64,000 nucleotides of DNA, from contig NC_092795.1 of the NCBI RefSeq assembly GCF_918797505.1, forward strand, positions 4,559,434-4,623,433, written 5' to 3'. Source of the DNA: Bemisia tabaci. Lineage: Eukaryota; Arthropoda; Insecta; Hemiptera; Aleyrodidae. Made by a program: the position numbers and the translations under genes. How positions within the stretch are numbered: the stretch's first letter is position 1; the number at the start of each line of letters is the position of its first letter. Shown piece after piece: positions 20,821 through 31,539 of the stretch. Under the pieces are notes generated by a model. That model ran no database searches, was not told where the DNA came from, and worked only from the letters and a program-made list of their open reading frames with translations.

Positions 20821-20904
20821 TATTCAGTGCTACTACCTTTCAGACATTGTATTACAATGTTCGCTGATTTTGACCTCGTATTGACTCGACCCAATGTGCG
20901 ACGC

Positions 20905-21348
20905 CAAGACGTCGGGGTAAGTTTCCGGGGGGCGAGACTTAATATTCAGCGTTCGGATACGCGAAACGCGACGCGGCGCGGCCCAGTACACGATGCGGGA
21001 TTGACTCCCTGGTAAGTAGGTACCCGATTCCCCGCCATGAAGAAAAACAACTTATTCGCCGCATCTCGGCAGACCGGGGGGGGGGGGGGGGGGGGGTGCA
21101 CGGAAGCGCGACGCGACGTTACGCGAGAAACTTTGCGCGATTAAAAGCGCCCGGAGTCCGGGGCAGTTAAAGCGGAGAGCCCCGGCCCGGGTCCCGCTTT
21201 CTAAATCTTCGTCGAAATAGAATCACATCGCCCAGCACCAGCGATTAATTTCGCGACGTCGCCCTGTTGCCGCATTTAGGATTAATGGCTGGAATAGGTG
21301 ACGAGACAGTAAACTAGAGGTGTTGTCCATGCACTGAAGGAAAGCAGG
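20905..21348. other. CpG-rich block with a 21-bp G run
   Basis: G21 lies at 21076-21096. Very CpG-rich ('cgcgacgcggcgcgg', 'acgcgagaaac'). No exon can be supported. It resembles a CpG island. Confidence 0.5.

Positions 21349-21376
<28 letters not shown>
21349..21376. repeat. 28-bp A homopolymer
   Basis: Twenty-eight consecutive A. It could be a retroposon tail, but no recognisable retroposon body lies upstream. Confidence 0.9.
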
Positions 21377-21379
<3 letters not shown>

Positions 21380-21401
21380 CGGCCGTGGAAGCAGTATTTA
21401 C

Positions 21402-21712
21402 TAGAGTTCCTTTATAGTGAGAGTCAAAACAACAGCCCCCATTGAGTCACAAACGGAAATAAAGATTACAGAAATTGAACGTTTGTCGTAATCTTTGATA
21501 GGCTCATTCTCAAATTCCTCTCTCCGTTCCCTCTCTCAGTCCGTTTGTTCCTTGCCGAACCCATAATTCCCTGGTCCATTCCAGATTATAATCTTTGTAA
21601 TCGGCAAAAATGTAATCTTTATTCCCGTTTGTGACACTGTAAAGGCCTAAAATACGGGAACCGATCAGAAATGGATTCACATTGTCTTGACTCTCAGTAT
21701 AAAGGGACTCTA
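21402..21712. mobile_element. Family E hAT-like MITE (E2) with 8-bp target duplication
   Basis: Same element as E1 in the opposite orientation. The ends are 'tagagttcctttatagtgag' and 'ctcagtataaagggactcta'. 'gtatttac' flanks both sides exactly (21394-21401 and 21713-21720). Two copies with independent 8-bp duplications fix the element at ~311 bp. Confidence 0.92.
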
Positions 21713-21720
21713 GTATTTAC

Positions 21721-22334
21721 GGGCTATAGAGACATACCCAGGGAGGCAGGAATTGTAAGAAAGAAATGAAAGATTGGAAATTTCAGCAAAACATTTCATG
21801 AAATTTCACAAGGCTGTGAAAAATTTCATAATTTTCAGGGGCTTGAGTATGCAACCCGCTATCAAACACACACACAGAATAGAAGACACAAGTCACAATT
21901 CATACATTTTGCGAAACAAGGAATGGAACCGGTATTTTTCCAAATCTTTCATAAATTTCTGAAATTTCAAGATTTTATTTTTCATAAAATGCCACCCTGG
22001 ACATACCGTCCGCGTTCCGGGCTCAGAGGCCAAAAGTTCCGGGCGTAACACTCAGCGCAATCGAAGCTACGGCTCTTGCACCCGGAATTCACGGCCTCCG
22101 AGCTCGGAACAAACGCTATGTCTGTAAAACCCGTAACTTTTTTTTCAGTGTGTGGTGTCTAGGACGGGGGCTAACCGATCAAAACCGGGATACATCAGGG
22201 AATGAAAAGGTAAGGGGGAAATCAAGGAGAAGTCGCTTGGAATCTTTTCCGGGAACCGAGAACCTCTTTCCCCACCACCTGGAATGGAAAACTCGCACTC
22301 TATTTTTTTTATTGCTTTTCTGAAAGTGCTTGAC
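21721..22334. other. AT-rich DNA with 'gaaatttca' motifs
   Basis: Loosely palindromic 'gaaatttca' and 'catttcatgaaatttcac' strings cluster at 21775-21975. The boundaries are not clear enough to call an element. No gene is seen. Confidence 0.4.
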
Positions 22335-22605
22335 AAGTAGATTTCGCAGCATTTTTTTAAATTTTTTTCTGATTTGGTAAATATTATAAAAATATATATT
22401 TAAAAATGAGAAAATACATCGCAGAGTGACGTTATCTGGTGGTGTTTCCCATTCAAATACATGCATTTTGTCTGATTAAATAATTCTGTCATATTTCCTT
22501 CAATGTTTTCAATTTATGAATAAAGGATATCCCCGTTTTCAGTTTGGTTTGTAGTTTCCACTTTAGCACGAAATCCGTCTCTCAGACATCTGCAAACTCT
22601 GCGCA
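22335..22605 (+). repeat. Family N interspersed repeat, third copy
   Basis: Shares with 16980-17280 the order 'tttttctgatttgg', 'aaaatgagaaaatacatcg', 'gtgacgttatctggtgg', 'tttgtctgattaaataattc' and 'cagacatctgcaaactct'. Diverged but collinear. Confidence 0.7.
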
Positions 22606-22807
22606 TTCATGTTGTTGCTCTTGAGCCACTATTGTTGACCTCTTGGTTGACATATTCGAATCTTTAAATCATTACAGAAGCTTTCATTGATAAAGATGAG
22701 ACAAACATCAGGAACGCTTCTGGAATTGAACGCTTCTGTGCGTCAAACAGTCGGTTGAAAAAAGAAAAATAAATCGACATTCTTATCTGGAACTCCGATG
22801 AGTTATG

Positions 22808-22957
22808 GAGTTTTTCCCGAGCAAATCCGGCGAGAAATTAAAAGAAAACTGCTTTCCATCAGGGTATGTGCCCCTAATAGAGTTTTTCCCGACCAAATCC
22901 GCGTAAGAAGGAGATGGAAACTTAGGTTTTTCGTCAAGGAATGTGCCCCTGAAAATC
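22808..22957 (+). repeat. Two-unit tandem repeat, 72-bp period
   Basis: Units start at 22808 and 22880 with 'gagtttttcccga(g/c)caaatccg' and end 'atgtgcccct'. The period is a multiple of three, so the 95-codon frame across it (22798-23085) carries two similar ~24-residue segments containing 'VFPEQIR' and 'VFPDQIR'. This may be chance framing. I recognise no protein family. Confidence 0.55.
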
Positions 22958-23332
22958 AGGGAAGGAGGATGATTAAGGATTCCAGACATCATGGTTTTGT
23001 TACCACGGGAAAAGAAACGAAATTCCGTTCGCACGATCGACACGGTCCGGTGCGTGTCAACGTGAAAGCTACCAGCAAATCCTGAAGAAGTAATTGAGAA
23101 GTTTTAAAACTTATGCTTAAATTTACAATTTAATTAATTCATCAGAAACTTTATTGACCGATCAGTGAATCAAAATACGACGAAAAATGAAAAAAAAGGG
23201 AAAACGCTCACAATAGTCAATGACGTTATAGGAAACTTCACCATCGTCTTCACTGATAACGCCATCAATGATACTCAATGAATATCGTCAACGACTCACC
23301 GATACCTTAACCGGTGACGTTACCAGTTCCTG

Positions 23333-23922
23333 ATGAGTAAAGATGATCTCATTGACAACCACATCGCTCATACTTTTGACGATCCTCTGACTGACGTCCT
23401 ACATGACGATAGACAGGACTTTTCAAGATCTTCTGATGACTGTCAAAAGTGTCTTGAAAAAATTGTCGCGAAAATTTCTGGGGAAAATGACTCCTCACCT
23501 GAAAAAGAACTGCATGGCTCTACAGGAGGAAAAATACATTGATAAGACTGTTCGAATCTCAGTTAATGTGAAAACTGGAAAATTCTAGTTTTAGGTCCAG
23601 GTAACTTCAGTTTTTGGCAGTACAAACCGCATTTCGATCAAGGTGATCGGAGTATTTTGTGAAAATTATGAGCCTTGAAACTGAAGTGACTAACCAAAAC
23701 TTGTTGCATCCGATGAATAACGTTTTAATGGAGAAAATCTTTCGCCAGAATGCTGGCAAATTCCAGTTTTTGGTCCAAGGAACTGAAATTTTTGGTTATG
23801 TAAACCGCAATTCGATTGAGATTACCACAGTCTTTGGTGAAGAAACTTCGGAGCTTAAAATGGCTGACAAAAACGTCATTCATCCGATGATTTTCGGTCT
23901 CTATGACCAAAAACTTAAGTAA
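23333..23922 (+). pseudogene. Coding-like region with ~178-bp tandem units, possibly a decayed gene
   Basis: A 69-codon acidic frame (23333-23542) is followed by two similar units of ~178 bp (starts near 23574 and 23752). The second unit is open and encodes 'GKFQFLVQGTEIFGYVNRNS'. The first aligns in the same codon phase, but with TAG where the second has CAG and TTG. An 87-codon frame (23659-23922) covers the second unit and ends in TAA. Shared phase with stops in one unit suggests an eroded coding repeat. The alternative is simple non-coding tandem duplication. No family is recognised. Confidence 0.3.
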
Positions 23923-24027
23923 TCAGAGTTGGAAACTTTCGTGCCTCATATGAAGCGAAAATAATTTCTCCATGCACGTTTGGACACAGACTCCCGTTGT
24001 AGGAATTATTATTTCTAGCGTAAACAT

Positions 24028-24149
24028 GGACGTATTTCTATCAAACAGAACTATGTGCATCATGCCGTAAGCCCTGTCATGCACGTATTCTTATGGGTCT
24101 CAGGGCTCATGTCTCAATGCACATAGTTCCGTTTGGTAGAAATTCGTCC
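24028..24149. mobile_element. Family B palindromic MITE, copy B3
   Basis: The left arm is 'ggacgtatttctatcaaaca' then 'gaactatgtgcat'. The right arm is 'atgcacatagttccgtttgg' then 'tagaaattcgtcc'. The standard core 'gtaagccctgtcatgcacgt' lies between. Confidence 0.88.
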
Positions 24150-24648
24150 AAGTAAAAGAACAGAAGAGGAAAAAAATGACGAATTTAAATAACAAAGCCG
24201 GCAACGTGGCGACGCACCCCGCGAAGACACGCCCTCAGTCAGCGCCGCGGCGCGGAGCCGTTAAGGGAGTTAATCGGCGCATCTAAATGACTTTTGTCAC
24301 CATAAAACTGAATAAAATTGAGCGGAAAAATTATTTCGCAGACGGCAATCACGACGGAATGAAATATCTTGAACGAGGATTCTAATTTTCCCCACCCTCC
24401 CCCGTTCCCCGGGCCCCGCGCTTCCTGTTATGGGGGAAAATCCACTTTCGCCACCTATAAAGCTCATCCTCAGGGCTCCTGCGAGACCACTGTTCCCGGA
24501 TCGGCGCGCTGGTCGAGTTCCGTACTCGTTTATAAATCCGTGATAGGAGTACCCAGTACGTGTCCGCTCACTCCGCGAAAAGTTCTTGCGGGCTCATCAT
24601 CGGAATCGATAGACAAAGCTGTACACAAACAGCAGCCTGATTGTCATT
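24150..24648. other. CpG-rich stretch, no supportable gene
   Basis: GC-rich at ~24195-24270 and ~24390-24600. The 127-codon frame at 24369-24752 ends inside the family F element and has no domain. Confidence 0.4.
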
Positions 24649-24802
24649 GGCGGATCCAGCAAATCGGCAACATCTTTTTTCTCCATTCAAACCTATGGAA
24701 ATGTATCGTTTCGTGGAGGGGCCAGGTGCTCCGACAAGAATCGATTATTTAACATAGGTTCAAACGGAGGGAATCCGGTATCGCCAAGTTGCTGGATCCG
24801 CC
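24649..24802. mobile_element. Family F foldback MITE, copy F1
   Basis: The left arm is 'ggcggatccagcaaatcggc' then 'ctccattcaaacctatgg'. The right arm is 'acataggttcaaacggag' then 'gttgctggatccgcc'. The core 'gaggggccaggtgctccgac' is typical of the family. ~154 bp. Confidence 0.85.
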
Positions 24803-25234
24803 TCTGCCGATTGTTGAATTTTTGTGTTTGTCGGGTAGACATAGATGACATAGGTTGATTGTTGAAATTTTGTGTTTGTCGGGTGGACTTAGGTGACATA
24901 GATTAAAAGGTAGAGCGTGATTGGTCGTGCCTGAGGCGAAAGTTAAAGTTTGATGTGACCGCAATTTTTGTTTAATTATGGACGTTGACGAGACATGTTG
25001 TTTAAAAATTTAAAAAAAAAACTGAAGGTGATCAGAAGTCATCCGAATGAAAAATACCCGGAAAAGTTATGGAATTTCCTGTGTTTTAATGCTGGATCAC
25101 ATTATATTTTCCCATTTGAACGCAGAGAGCAGTGATTCCGAAATGACGTATCGAGAAAATGGTCCTGGTAGTTCCTGAGAGGAAATTTGTAACAAATATG
25201 TCCTACATTTTTTGTCAAAAATCATCTAGAAGAC

Positions 25235-25385
25235 TTATAAATGCACTACATTTTGCTATTAGAAACTATGTCTGGCTCAAAACAACGTATGCACTATTAA
25301 TTTCCATATGATTATGAGTTTTTTTATGAATTAGCCAGAAAGAATAATTCCCAACCGCAAAATTTGGACCAAATTGTTTAAACGA
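25235..25385. mobile_element. Family V foldback, degraded copy V2
   Basis: Left 'gcactacattttgctattag' and right 'aattcccaaccgcaaaattt' remain recognisable as decayed arms of V1. The copy-2 counterpart is V3 at 38355-38515. Confidence 0.55.
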
Positions 25386-25670
25386 TTGAAATGGTACGTT
25401 TCGTCATTTCGTTTCGTGCGTATCTAGTAACTTATCAACACCATATTCAGCTAGAAAACCGTATGTCTCATCCTTATATGCTTGAATGACTACGTTTTTT
25501 GACAAGTAAATAAAACATTTTGAACTTAAAATTTGCCAATTTCCATGAAACAGAAAGAGCTGCTGTAGTGCTGCTCTTCCTCTCTCTCTCTCTTCCTGAC
25601 TGATGCGTACTGTATTGGGATCAATGTGTTGGTTCCCCCTATGTCAAACACATTATTGCACTCAAAGCCT

Positions 25671-25937
25671 GGTCACACGCTCAAATTTCCGTCAAATTCC
25701 GATCAAAATGATGACCGGCGATGATGGCGGTCGAGAGTTATCTAGATTGATGGGTAAAATTAATTAAAACAGCGTGTTGATTAAAATAAGTACGGTTGTG
25801 TGGAAATCAGATGAAGGATGAGCCCCACAGCTCCATCATCCGCCATCAAATTTTTGCAGGTCGCAGAAATTTGATGGTAGATGGTGCGCACCAGTCACCA
25901 TTTGATCGGAAATTGATGGAAATTTGAGCGTGTAACC
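25671..25937. mobile_element. Foldback MITE Z1
   Basis: The left arm is 'ggtcacacgctcaaatttcc' then 'gtcaaattccgatcaaa'. The right arm is 'tttgatcggaaattgatgg' then 'aaatttgagcgtgtaacc'. An inner palindrome surrounds 'catcaaatttttgcagg'. The counterpart in copy 2 is at 39779. Confidence 0.85.
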
Positions 25938-26009
25938 AGCACATTAGATGGTTTTGATATACTTGATGACGTACGTATATTTTTTCGACAAGTGTAAATT
26001 TCCACCTAA

Positions 26010-27130
26010 GACGCGTCTTGACAACGGATACTGTTCGGCTCTGTAAACACGGATGTAGGGCTCGAGCGAGTCCTCGCGAAGAGCACGTAACGGTGCGTTA
26101 TGTACTCAGGTGTCACGCACGCACTTTTACGTTCCAAGCACGTTTACGCTCCAACCGAATAAGAAAAAACCCTACACTCTCAGTCGGACCCTTCCCCGGA
26201 TGAAATCGCCCCTCACGCGGGAAAAAAGTAATAAGCAAATAGGTACGAAACGAGTAAATAGATAAAGCGCAAGCTCAACTGCAAGAATAACACTTTGGCA
26301 TGAAGATTGGTAGGCGCGGCCGCCAAACCCCCGGGCTCCCGTCCACGGGACAATCCGGGAATCGGGAATTAAACAGGAGATATCGCTACAGGGCCGGTAT
26401 CGCAATTCCCAGCCAGAATGGTCGGTTGCGGCAATGCCAAATCGCACCGAAAAACACTGGTTTTCGAATGCTCGCGATTCGATTATCGGTGAGATCCGAC
26501 AACGGAGTCGGAAATGTCTGATATCTGTATTTAGTTTGCGAGCGGGTGGTCGGTTCTTTCGGAGCACGACTGACCTGGATATGATTTGCAGATCGCGATT
26601 GGGGGAGGGAGGGCGGAGAGGTAAGGTGCAGGGGATGGAATAAACATAGTGTTACTTCCATTACACGTCGGTCAACCCAGGGGGGGGGGGGGGGGGTTAA
26701 TGTTCTTTCGTGGCGAGTTTTTATTTCAGGTTTATCGTGCCGCCGTGCATCGGCACTGTTGCCTGTTCGTCCGCTGCTCTTGTCGAAACCCTCGTTTTCG
26801 ATAGTGAAAAGCCGCTTTTCTCCACGCTCGCGAATGCAGAGCTCGATTCGAGAGGCTAGCCGATGTGACGAGTGAAAGTCTCTTTCCGCGGGAATACCTA
26901 TATTTTTCGGAAAAGAAAAATCCACGTACGTGTTCTATCTTGTGAATTCGAAATTTTTGGGCTTCCATCAGAGAATGAATTAGCTCTGTTATCTGAAATG
27001 ACGTCATCGTGAAGCTCGGATAGACTTTATTTGAGAGGAGCCAAGTCATATCAAAGTTGAATGTTTGATGTGTTCTCCCTACACCCGACCTAACAAAAAA
27101 AGAGGTTTGAAGATTTCTCCTTATATACGA
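26010..27130. other. CpG-rich block (copy 1) with a 17-bp G run
   Basis: G17 lies at 26680-26696. Opposing open frames of 61-179 codons overlap across the block, with the longest on the minus strand at 26386-26925. Copy 2 breaks several of these frames through small indels at equivalent positions (40266-41062), which argues against constrained coding sequence. I recognise no domain. Confidence 0.45.
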
Positions 27131-27144
27131 CTTCACCAGAAAAG

Positions 27145-27345
27145 AATGAGAGAAAAAACACTAAGAAGTCGCCCGAACTGTATGTAGCACGGTGGAGAAA
27201 TGGTGCTGGGTCCACACCTTCGAAACCACACCACAAGGCCAACAGAAATTTCAAAAATTATGCAATTAGAGTCAAAGAGATTTTTGCTATAATGAGTACC
27301 AGTACAATAGTAGTGACTCTAATTGAATAATTTTTGGTTAATTCG
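27145..27345. mobile_element. Family O element, copy O2
   Basis: Matches O1 in order: 'gagagaaaaaacactaagaa', 'cgcccgaactgtatgt', 'gagaaatggtgctgggtcca', 'attagagtcaaagag' and 'atgagtaccagtacaatag'. A mirrored 'gtgactctaattgaataatt' follows. Confidence 0.7.
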
Positions 27346-27360
27346 ACATAGCGACAGGCA

Positions 27361-28605
27361 GGGGGGGGGGGTCAAGTTAGTATCATAGCATGATGTAAAG
27401 GTCCCGTATACCAATTTTCAGTCAAATCGAAGGGGTCGGGTATCGGGTCTGGTTGAGTTGACGCGGAATAACCCACTGGTTACCTACATTCATTACATTG
27501 GCTACATACTAATACACTCACTCTTGATTCACAGACTCTGAAGTTTCATCATAAATTCATTTCTGAATGTGAAAATGTCTGGAAGTCCTCGCCTGACAAG
27601 AGTTTCCAAAGAGCAGCTCTCAGGATCTAAGAATGAAGGATGCGAATATAAACGATTTGCCACGAAGCGTCGGTCCCACCTACCTCGGAGATTAAATATA
27701 CTGACTTGATCTCCGCGTTTGACCGGGTAAAAGCAGAGCGATGATGGATTTCCCATTCGCAATTCAACCGCGGAAAAAATACATAAAAAAGCACCTTCTG
27801 TACATCATACCGCAGTTGGAGATCGATTGCCGTGTGCCCTTATCTTGGAGACCCATTTATTTATAAATTTGTCCCCGCTGACTTCCTACGATTTATCGTC
27901 GCTCAGCTCGGCTGCCAAACAAGCTAGGAAGTCCAACATTTTCTCATTTTTTACCCAATTGTTTACTCTCACTGCGCAAAATTCAATTTTCAAAATAGCT
28001 GATACCCGCTGCCGTAGTTGAAAGCTCGCAAACAGCTGTCCATTTGTCCGCAAAATTTCAAATGCAGTGACTGTTCCACCGGTATAGCATGATTAAAATG
28101 ACAAAAAGACGATTACTAAATTTAATCAGTTTAAAAATCACAAATGTTGTTTTTCTACATGGTTCTCTTCAACATTTTCTGTGGCCTTTAGAATCTTCAT
28201 GTCCACTTTTTTATCAATAACTAATCCTTGAACTTAGAAGTTCGTACTTTAATTAGAGAGGTCAGTCTATCGGAGAAATATTTAGGACATTTATACCAGC
28301 AGAAAGAGAAAATGGAGAAAAGTTATTCAGAGAATGATGGTAAACCGTCTTCAAATGCACTGATTTAGTCTGGGTTGCATTAAATGTCATATCACTCATT
28401 TGGGCAACGCCTTTTATTTTAGAGCCAAAGTTTGAGTCTTGATTTCTTTTTCGCAAAGGAGGAGGCTACCTCTTGGCGGCTGAGTGGATAATAAGGTTAT
28501 ATTAAGCCTCATCCTCAAGAAATATTTATTTTAAAGCGATGGCCTCCGCAGACACTTACGGGATAAGTTCGATCGGGTGACGGTAAATAGGTTCAGGGTG
28601 TGAAT
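27361..28605. other. Unassigned DNA in copy 1
   Basis: No gene can be supported. A 77-codon minus-strand frame (27529-27762) and a 64-codon plus frame (27827-28021) persist in copy 2 with amino-acid changes. They are short, lack domains and carry no splice or initiation context. Confidence 0.4.
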
Positions 28606-28665
28606 GCAACTATTCGTGTTCGACGGTAGCCCATATTGCATACGCAAACATTTGAAGGCGCTTCA
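28606..28665 (+). repeat. Family R single unit, copy 1
   Basis: Reads 'gaatgcaactattcgtgttc', 'atattgcatacgcaaaca' and 'ttgaaggcgcttc'. The copy-2 counterpart is at 42697. Confidence 0.7.
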
Positions 28666-28996
28666 CTTGCCTCATGCTTCCAGTAACAAAACTCAGTACT
28701 CAGTGCTGCTAATCTCTTATAAGGAGTCATGTTTCTACTGACAACTGGCATAAATGGGACGAGTAGAAAACACATTTCTAAGGCATGTAGATTGTACAGT
28801 ATGTAGTATATGTTTTGCGCGCAATCATTTTTATAAAATAGGACTAAAGAAAGAGCTTAGTGATCTTTTTGAATAGCAACAGTTGCTGTCCAGAAGTTTT
28901 AGAACTTCTTCATTTAGATATTTATTTCCATTGAGTGCTAGGTTTACTCTCTAATTACTCTCTGATTGACATTATTTATCCTCTCTATTGTTGCAG

Positions 28997-29042
28997 GTAT
29001 GTCGAGGAGTTCTTGATGTTTTATCTCAGTCTTCCCCATTGG
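28997..29042 (+). CDS. Candidate 46-bp internal exon, function unknown
   Basis: A pyrimidine-rich tract ending 'ctctctattgttgcag' precedes this stretch, and 'gtgagc' follows it directly. That gives a plausible acceptor and donor. After one base of a split codon it would encode YVEEFLMFYLSLPHW. In copy 2 (43087-43132) the splice-like signals are kept and two codons differ, one of them silently. I recognise no family. A chance match is quite possible because no neighbouring exon is identifiable. Confidence 0.18.
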
Positions 29043-29304
29043 GTGAGCCTCCTTCAAGTATTCCATGTCTCATTATTTATGTTTCACATCAGATGCGTCT
29101 CACGAATGCAGGCTGATTATTACAGTGATGTGTTAATCTGTTGGAGAAGACTAGATCAAGATAGAATAGAGCTGCCTGATTGGTCGGCTATGTCTATCTG
29201 ACGACTAGAAATCGGTTCAAAATTCCTTCAAAGGGCTATTTTATTGACTAGCTAAAAGTACATCCTCGCAAACTGACAAGTAGTCGATTTTTCTTCCTTA
29301 AAAT

Positions 29305-29380
29305 GGACGTTTTTATACTGAAACGAGCTATGCCACACGCAATCCCTATGCACATAGTGCCTTTTCGCATAAACACGCCC
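29305..29380. mobile_element. Family B degenerate short copy (copy 1)
   Basis: Starts 'ggacgtttttatactgaaac', centre 'ccctatgcacatagtgcctt', end 'ttcgcataaacacgccc'. The counterpart is at 43395. Confidence 0.5.
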
Positions 29381-29784
29381 CAATGTCCTCGTGAGCCGAC
29401 ATCCGGTCGTTAATTCGACATAGCCAACCAGTCCCACAACCGAATTCTATCTTAGTTCACTCTTGTCTATCAGACAAACACATCATTTTAATAATCAGCC
29501 TGCGTTCAAGATGCGATCTGGATTTCCACATGAGCCCCAGAAAACATGGATTTATTTTTAAAATAGGGCTCACGTGAAAGTTGCGATACGCCCTTACGTC
29601 AAAGAGACAACGGTATCTGATGATCGACTAGGAACGAAATCGATGCGAAGTCAAATTGCACTGGAAACGTCGCCGAATCGTCGGTGGGTCCTAACCTCAT
29701 TTGGACACAATCACGAAATTTTCTTACGTAAACGGCTTGACAAGGCGCGCGAGTGCAGTTTAGAAAAGGAATATAAAATTACGA

Positions 29785-30075
29785 GTATTTTCCCAAAACT
29801 TGTATAGATACGCCTTAATACAGGAATAAGCCTTTTCGTAAAATTACACACTCTTCTCGGAAAATCTGTGTTTGGCAACTTCAAATTATCTTTGCACTTT
29901 CTTTTCGCAGCATGGCTGCTTACTGTGCACTGAAATAGATAGAGAGCGCAGAAAGTTCTCTTGATTGGAGTCGAAGTGTATGCCAATACAGTTTTGGGGC
30001 CCCTTCAATTCGAGCGATACTTCCCGCACATCCTTGGAGTTAGTTTAGTTGCGTGACCTAACTTAACCCAAAGTC
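29785..30075 (+). repeat. Family S interspersed repeat, copy S1
   Basis: A ~290-bp repeat with ordered landmarks 'cttgtatagatacgcctta', 'ttttcgcagcatggctgc', 'cagtgcactgaaatagatag', 'gcgcagaaagttc', 'acttcccgcacatcc' and 'gttgcgtgacctaacttaac'. Other copies begin near 32867, 43895, 46367 and 53630. No coding capacity is seen. The origin is unknown. Confidence 0.75.
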
Positions 30076-30504
30076 GCCAATTCGTCGACGAGTTCTAACC
30101 TCATTCGGAAACAATCGTGAAATTTTTCTCACGTAAAGTGCTTGACAAGGCGCACGAGTGTAGTTTAGAATAAAATTGAAAAAATGCAGATTTCATCCAG
30201 AAGTGTTCAAATATGTCTGCGAAAAATTCACAACTAAAATACTATCTTTAAGCATCAAAAAATGAGTTTGAGCTTCCTTTCCACTGTTAAGCTCCGTGTG
30301 ATTTTTAAACTTAAAATCGTATTTCTTAAAATAGCAAGAACTACACTTATGCGCCTTGTCCTTTAAGTTTCTCATATATTCTAACATTTTTCTGTATATT
30401 GTGAAGTTGATTATGTGTGTATGTAGTCACGAGTTTGCAAAATTTTGAATTTTTTTATTTCCGTTACGTGAAGAATCTAAACTTTTTTATTTGTTCTCAC
30501 CCTT

Positions 30505-30992
30505 CATAAAACATGTGAAGACATTGGTGATTCGATGGACACCATATTTTGTGTCAGAACATATGCGATATATTTATCGCAGCGATTGGTTCCATTTTTT
30601 CAGCTATTCGTCATTTTTCTCGAAATTTGCGATCGAAATTCTGTTGTCAGGAGGCCAACAAATTCACTTACAAATGTTGACCAACCAATTCAACGTAATA
30701 AAGGCGTGGTGTTCTCGAAGGAAAAATATCGCATTCGAGCGCAGTTTCGATATCAGTATCAAATGCGATATTTTTCCTTTAAAAAAACCACGCCTTTATT
30801 ACGTTGAATTTGTGTGTCAAAATTGGTATGTGAATCCTTTAGTCTCCTGAAAACAGAATTGCGATCTCAACATTCGAGAAAAATGACGAGTGGATGAAAA
30901 AATGTAACTAATCGATGCGATATATCGCATGTTGTTTGACACAAAATGTAGCGTCCATCGAATCACCCCTTCATATCACCAGCTGTTTTATG
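30505..30992. repeat. Long palindrome T1 (~488 bp)
   Basis: The outer arms 'cataaaacatgtgaagacat' and 'tgttttatg' are followed inward by 'ggtgattcgatggacacc' versus 'catcgaatcacc' and 'gcgatatatttatcgc' versus 'gcgatatatcgcat'. The innermost pair is 'acgtaataaaggcgtggt' versus 'accacgcctttattacgt' around a 'gcgatattttt' core. The arms exceed 200 bp. The counterpart in copy 2 is T2. It behaves like a foldback transposon. Confidence 0.88.
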
Positions 30993-31361
30993 ATACCGAC
31001 ACTGGGAGAAGGATGAAATTAGGTCGCCGTGCGAGGGGGAAAAATGAATTTTCGCAACGGTGTATAGCCTCAGCGATTGGAGCCGATAGGAATCTAAATA
31101 GCGTTACCGACTGAAAAAAGCTTATGGACGGCGAGAGATAAAGCTCGGACTTGGGTAATTTATTTTTTTCGAAAAAAAAAGGGGGAAAGGCTCCGTCCGC
31201 AAAAAGCTACATCGCGAAAGTAGACACGCGTAATAATTTACATGCAGGGTCCACGCGTTTAAAATTCAAATTTTTGCCAAGAGGACGGATCGGGAATGAA
31301 ATGAATTGATATCGAATAAATATTTAAATATCCGTTATCCGAGAACTGACGTCAGACGACC

Positions 31362-31530
31362 AGCGGCGTGGCGTGTTTTGCGATCTATCGATTGATCTGC
31401 CATTCAAACCCGTTGAAAAATATCGATAAACACGGTGTTCGCAACGGACGCCTCAATAATCGATTCTATCCGAAGGATTCAAATGAGGAAATATCGATAA
31501 TCGATCATAGGCGTCTCGCAAACGATAGCC
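31362..31530 (+). repeat. Family P repeat, copy P2
   Basis: Order: 'ggcgtggcgtgttttgcg', 'atctatcgattgatctgcc', 'ttcaaacccgttg', 'aatatcgataaacacgg', 'cctcaataatcgattctat' and 'gaaatatcgataatcgat'. It matches the tandem array at 50.2-50.9 kb. An overlapping 115-codon frame changes at several residues in copy 2 and is not a credible gene. Confidence 0.7.
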
Positions 31531-31539
31531 AGCCGTGTC

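Larger units (their letters stand above)
19801..20896. mobile_element. Family H hAT-like MITE (H2) carrying two nested insertions
   Basis: The left end is 'cagtgtatcgagtcacttag' then 'agaggtcgc'. The right end is 'ttgactcgacccaatg'. 'tgcgacgc' occurs on both sides (19793-19800 and 20897-20904), an 8-bp target duplication that supports hAT origin. The uninterrupted relative H1 is ~237 bp. The extra ~860 bp is element J1 (19983-20467) plus palindrome I1 with flanking sequence (20501-20881). Confidence 0.85.

Noticed and set aside
26386..26925. 179-codon minus-strand frame in a CpG-rich block
   Set aside because: The sister copy breaks the same frame by small indels, so it is not under coding constraint.
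30050..30075. Telomere-like 'cctaacttaaccc' sequence at the end of family S copies
   Set aside because: It is a single short string repeated only because family S is dispersed; there is no TTAGG array.
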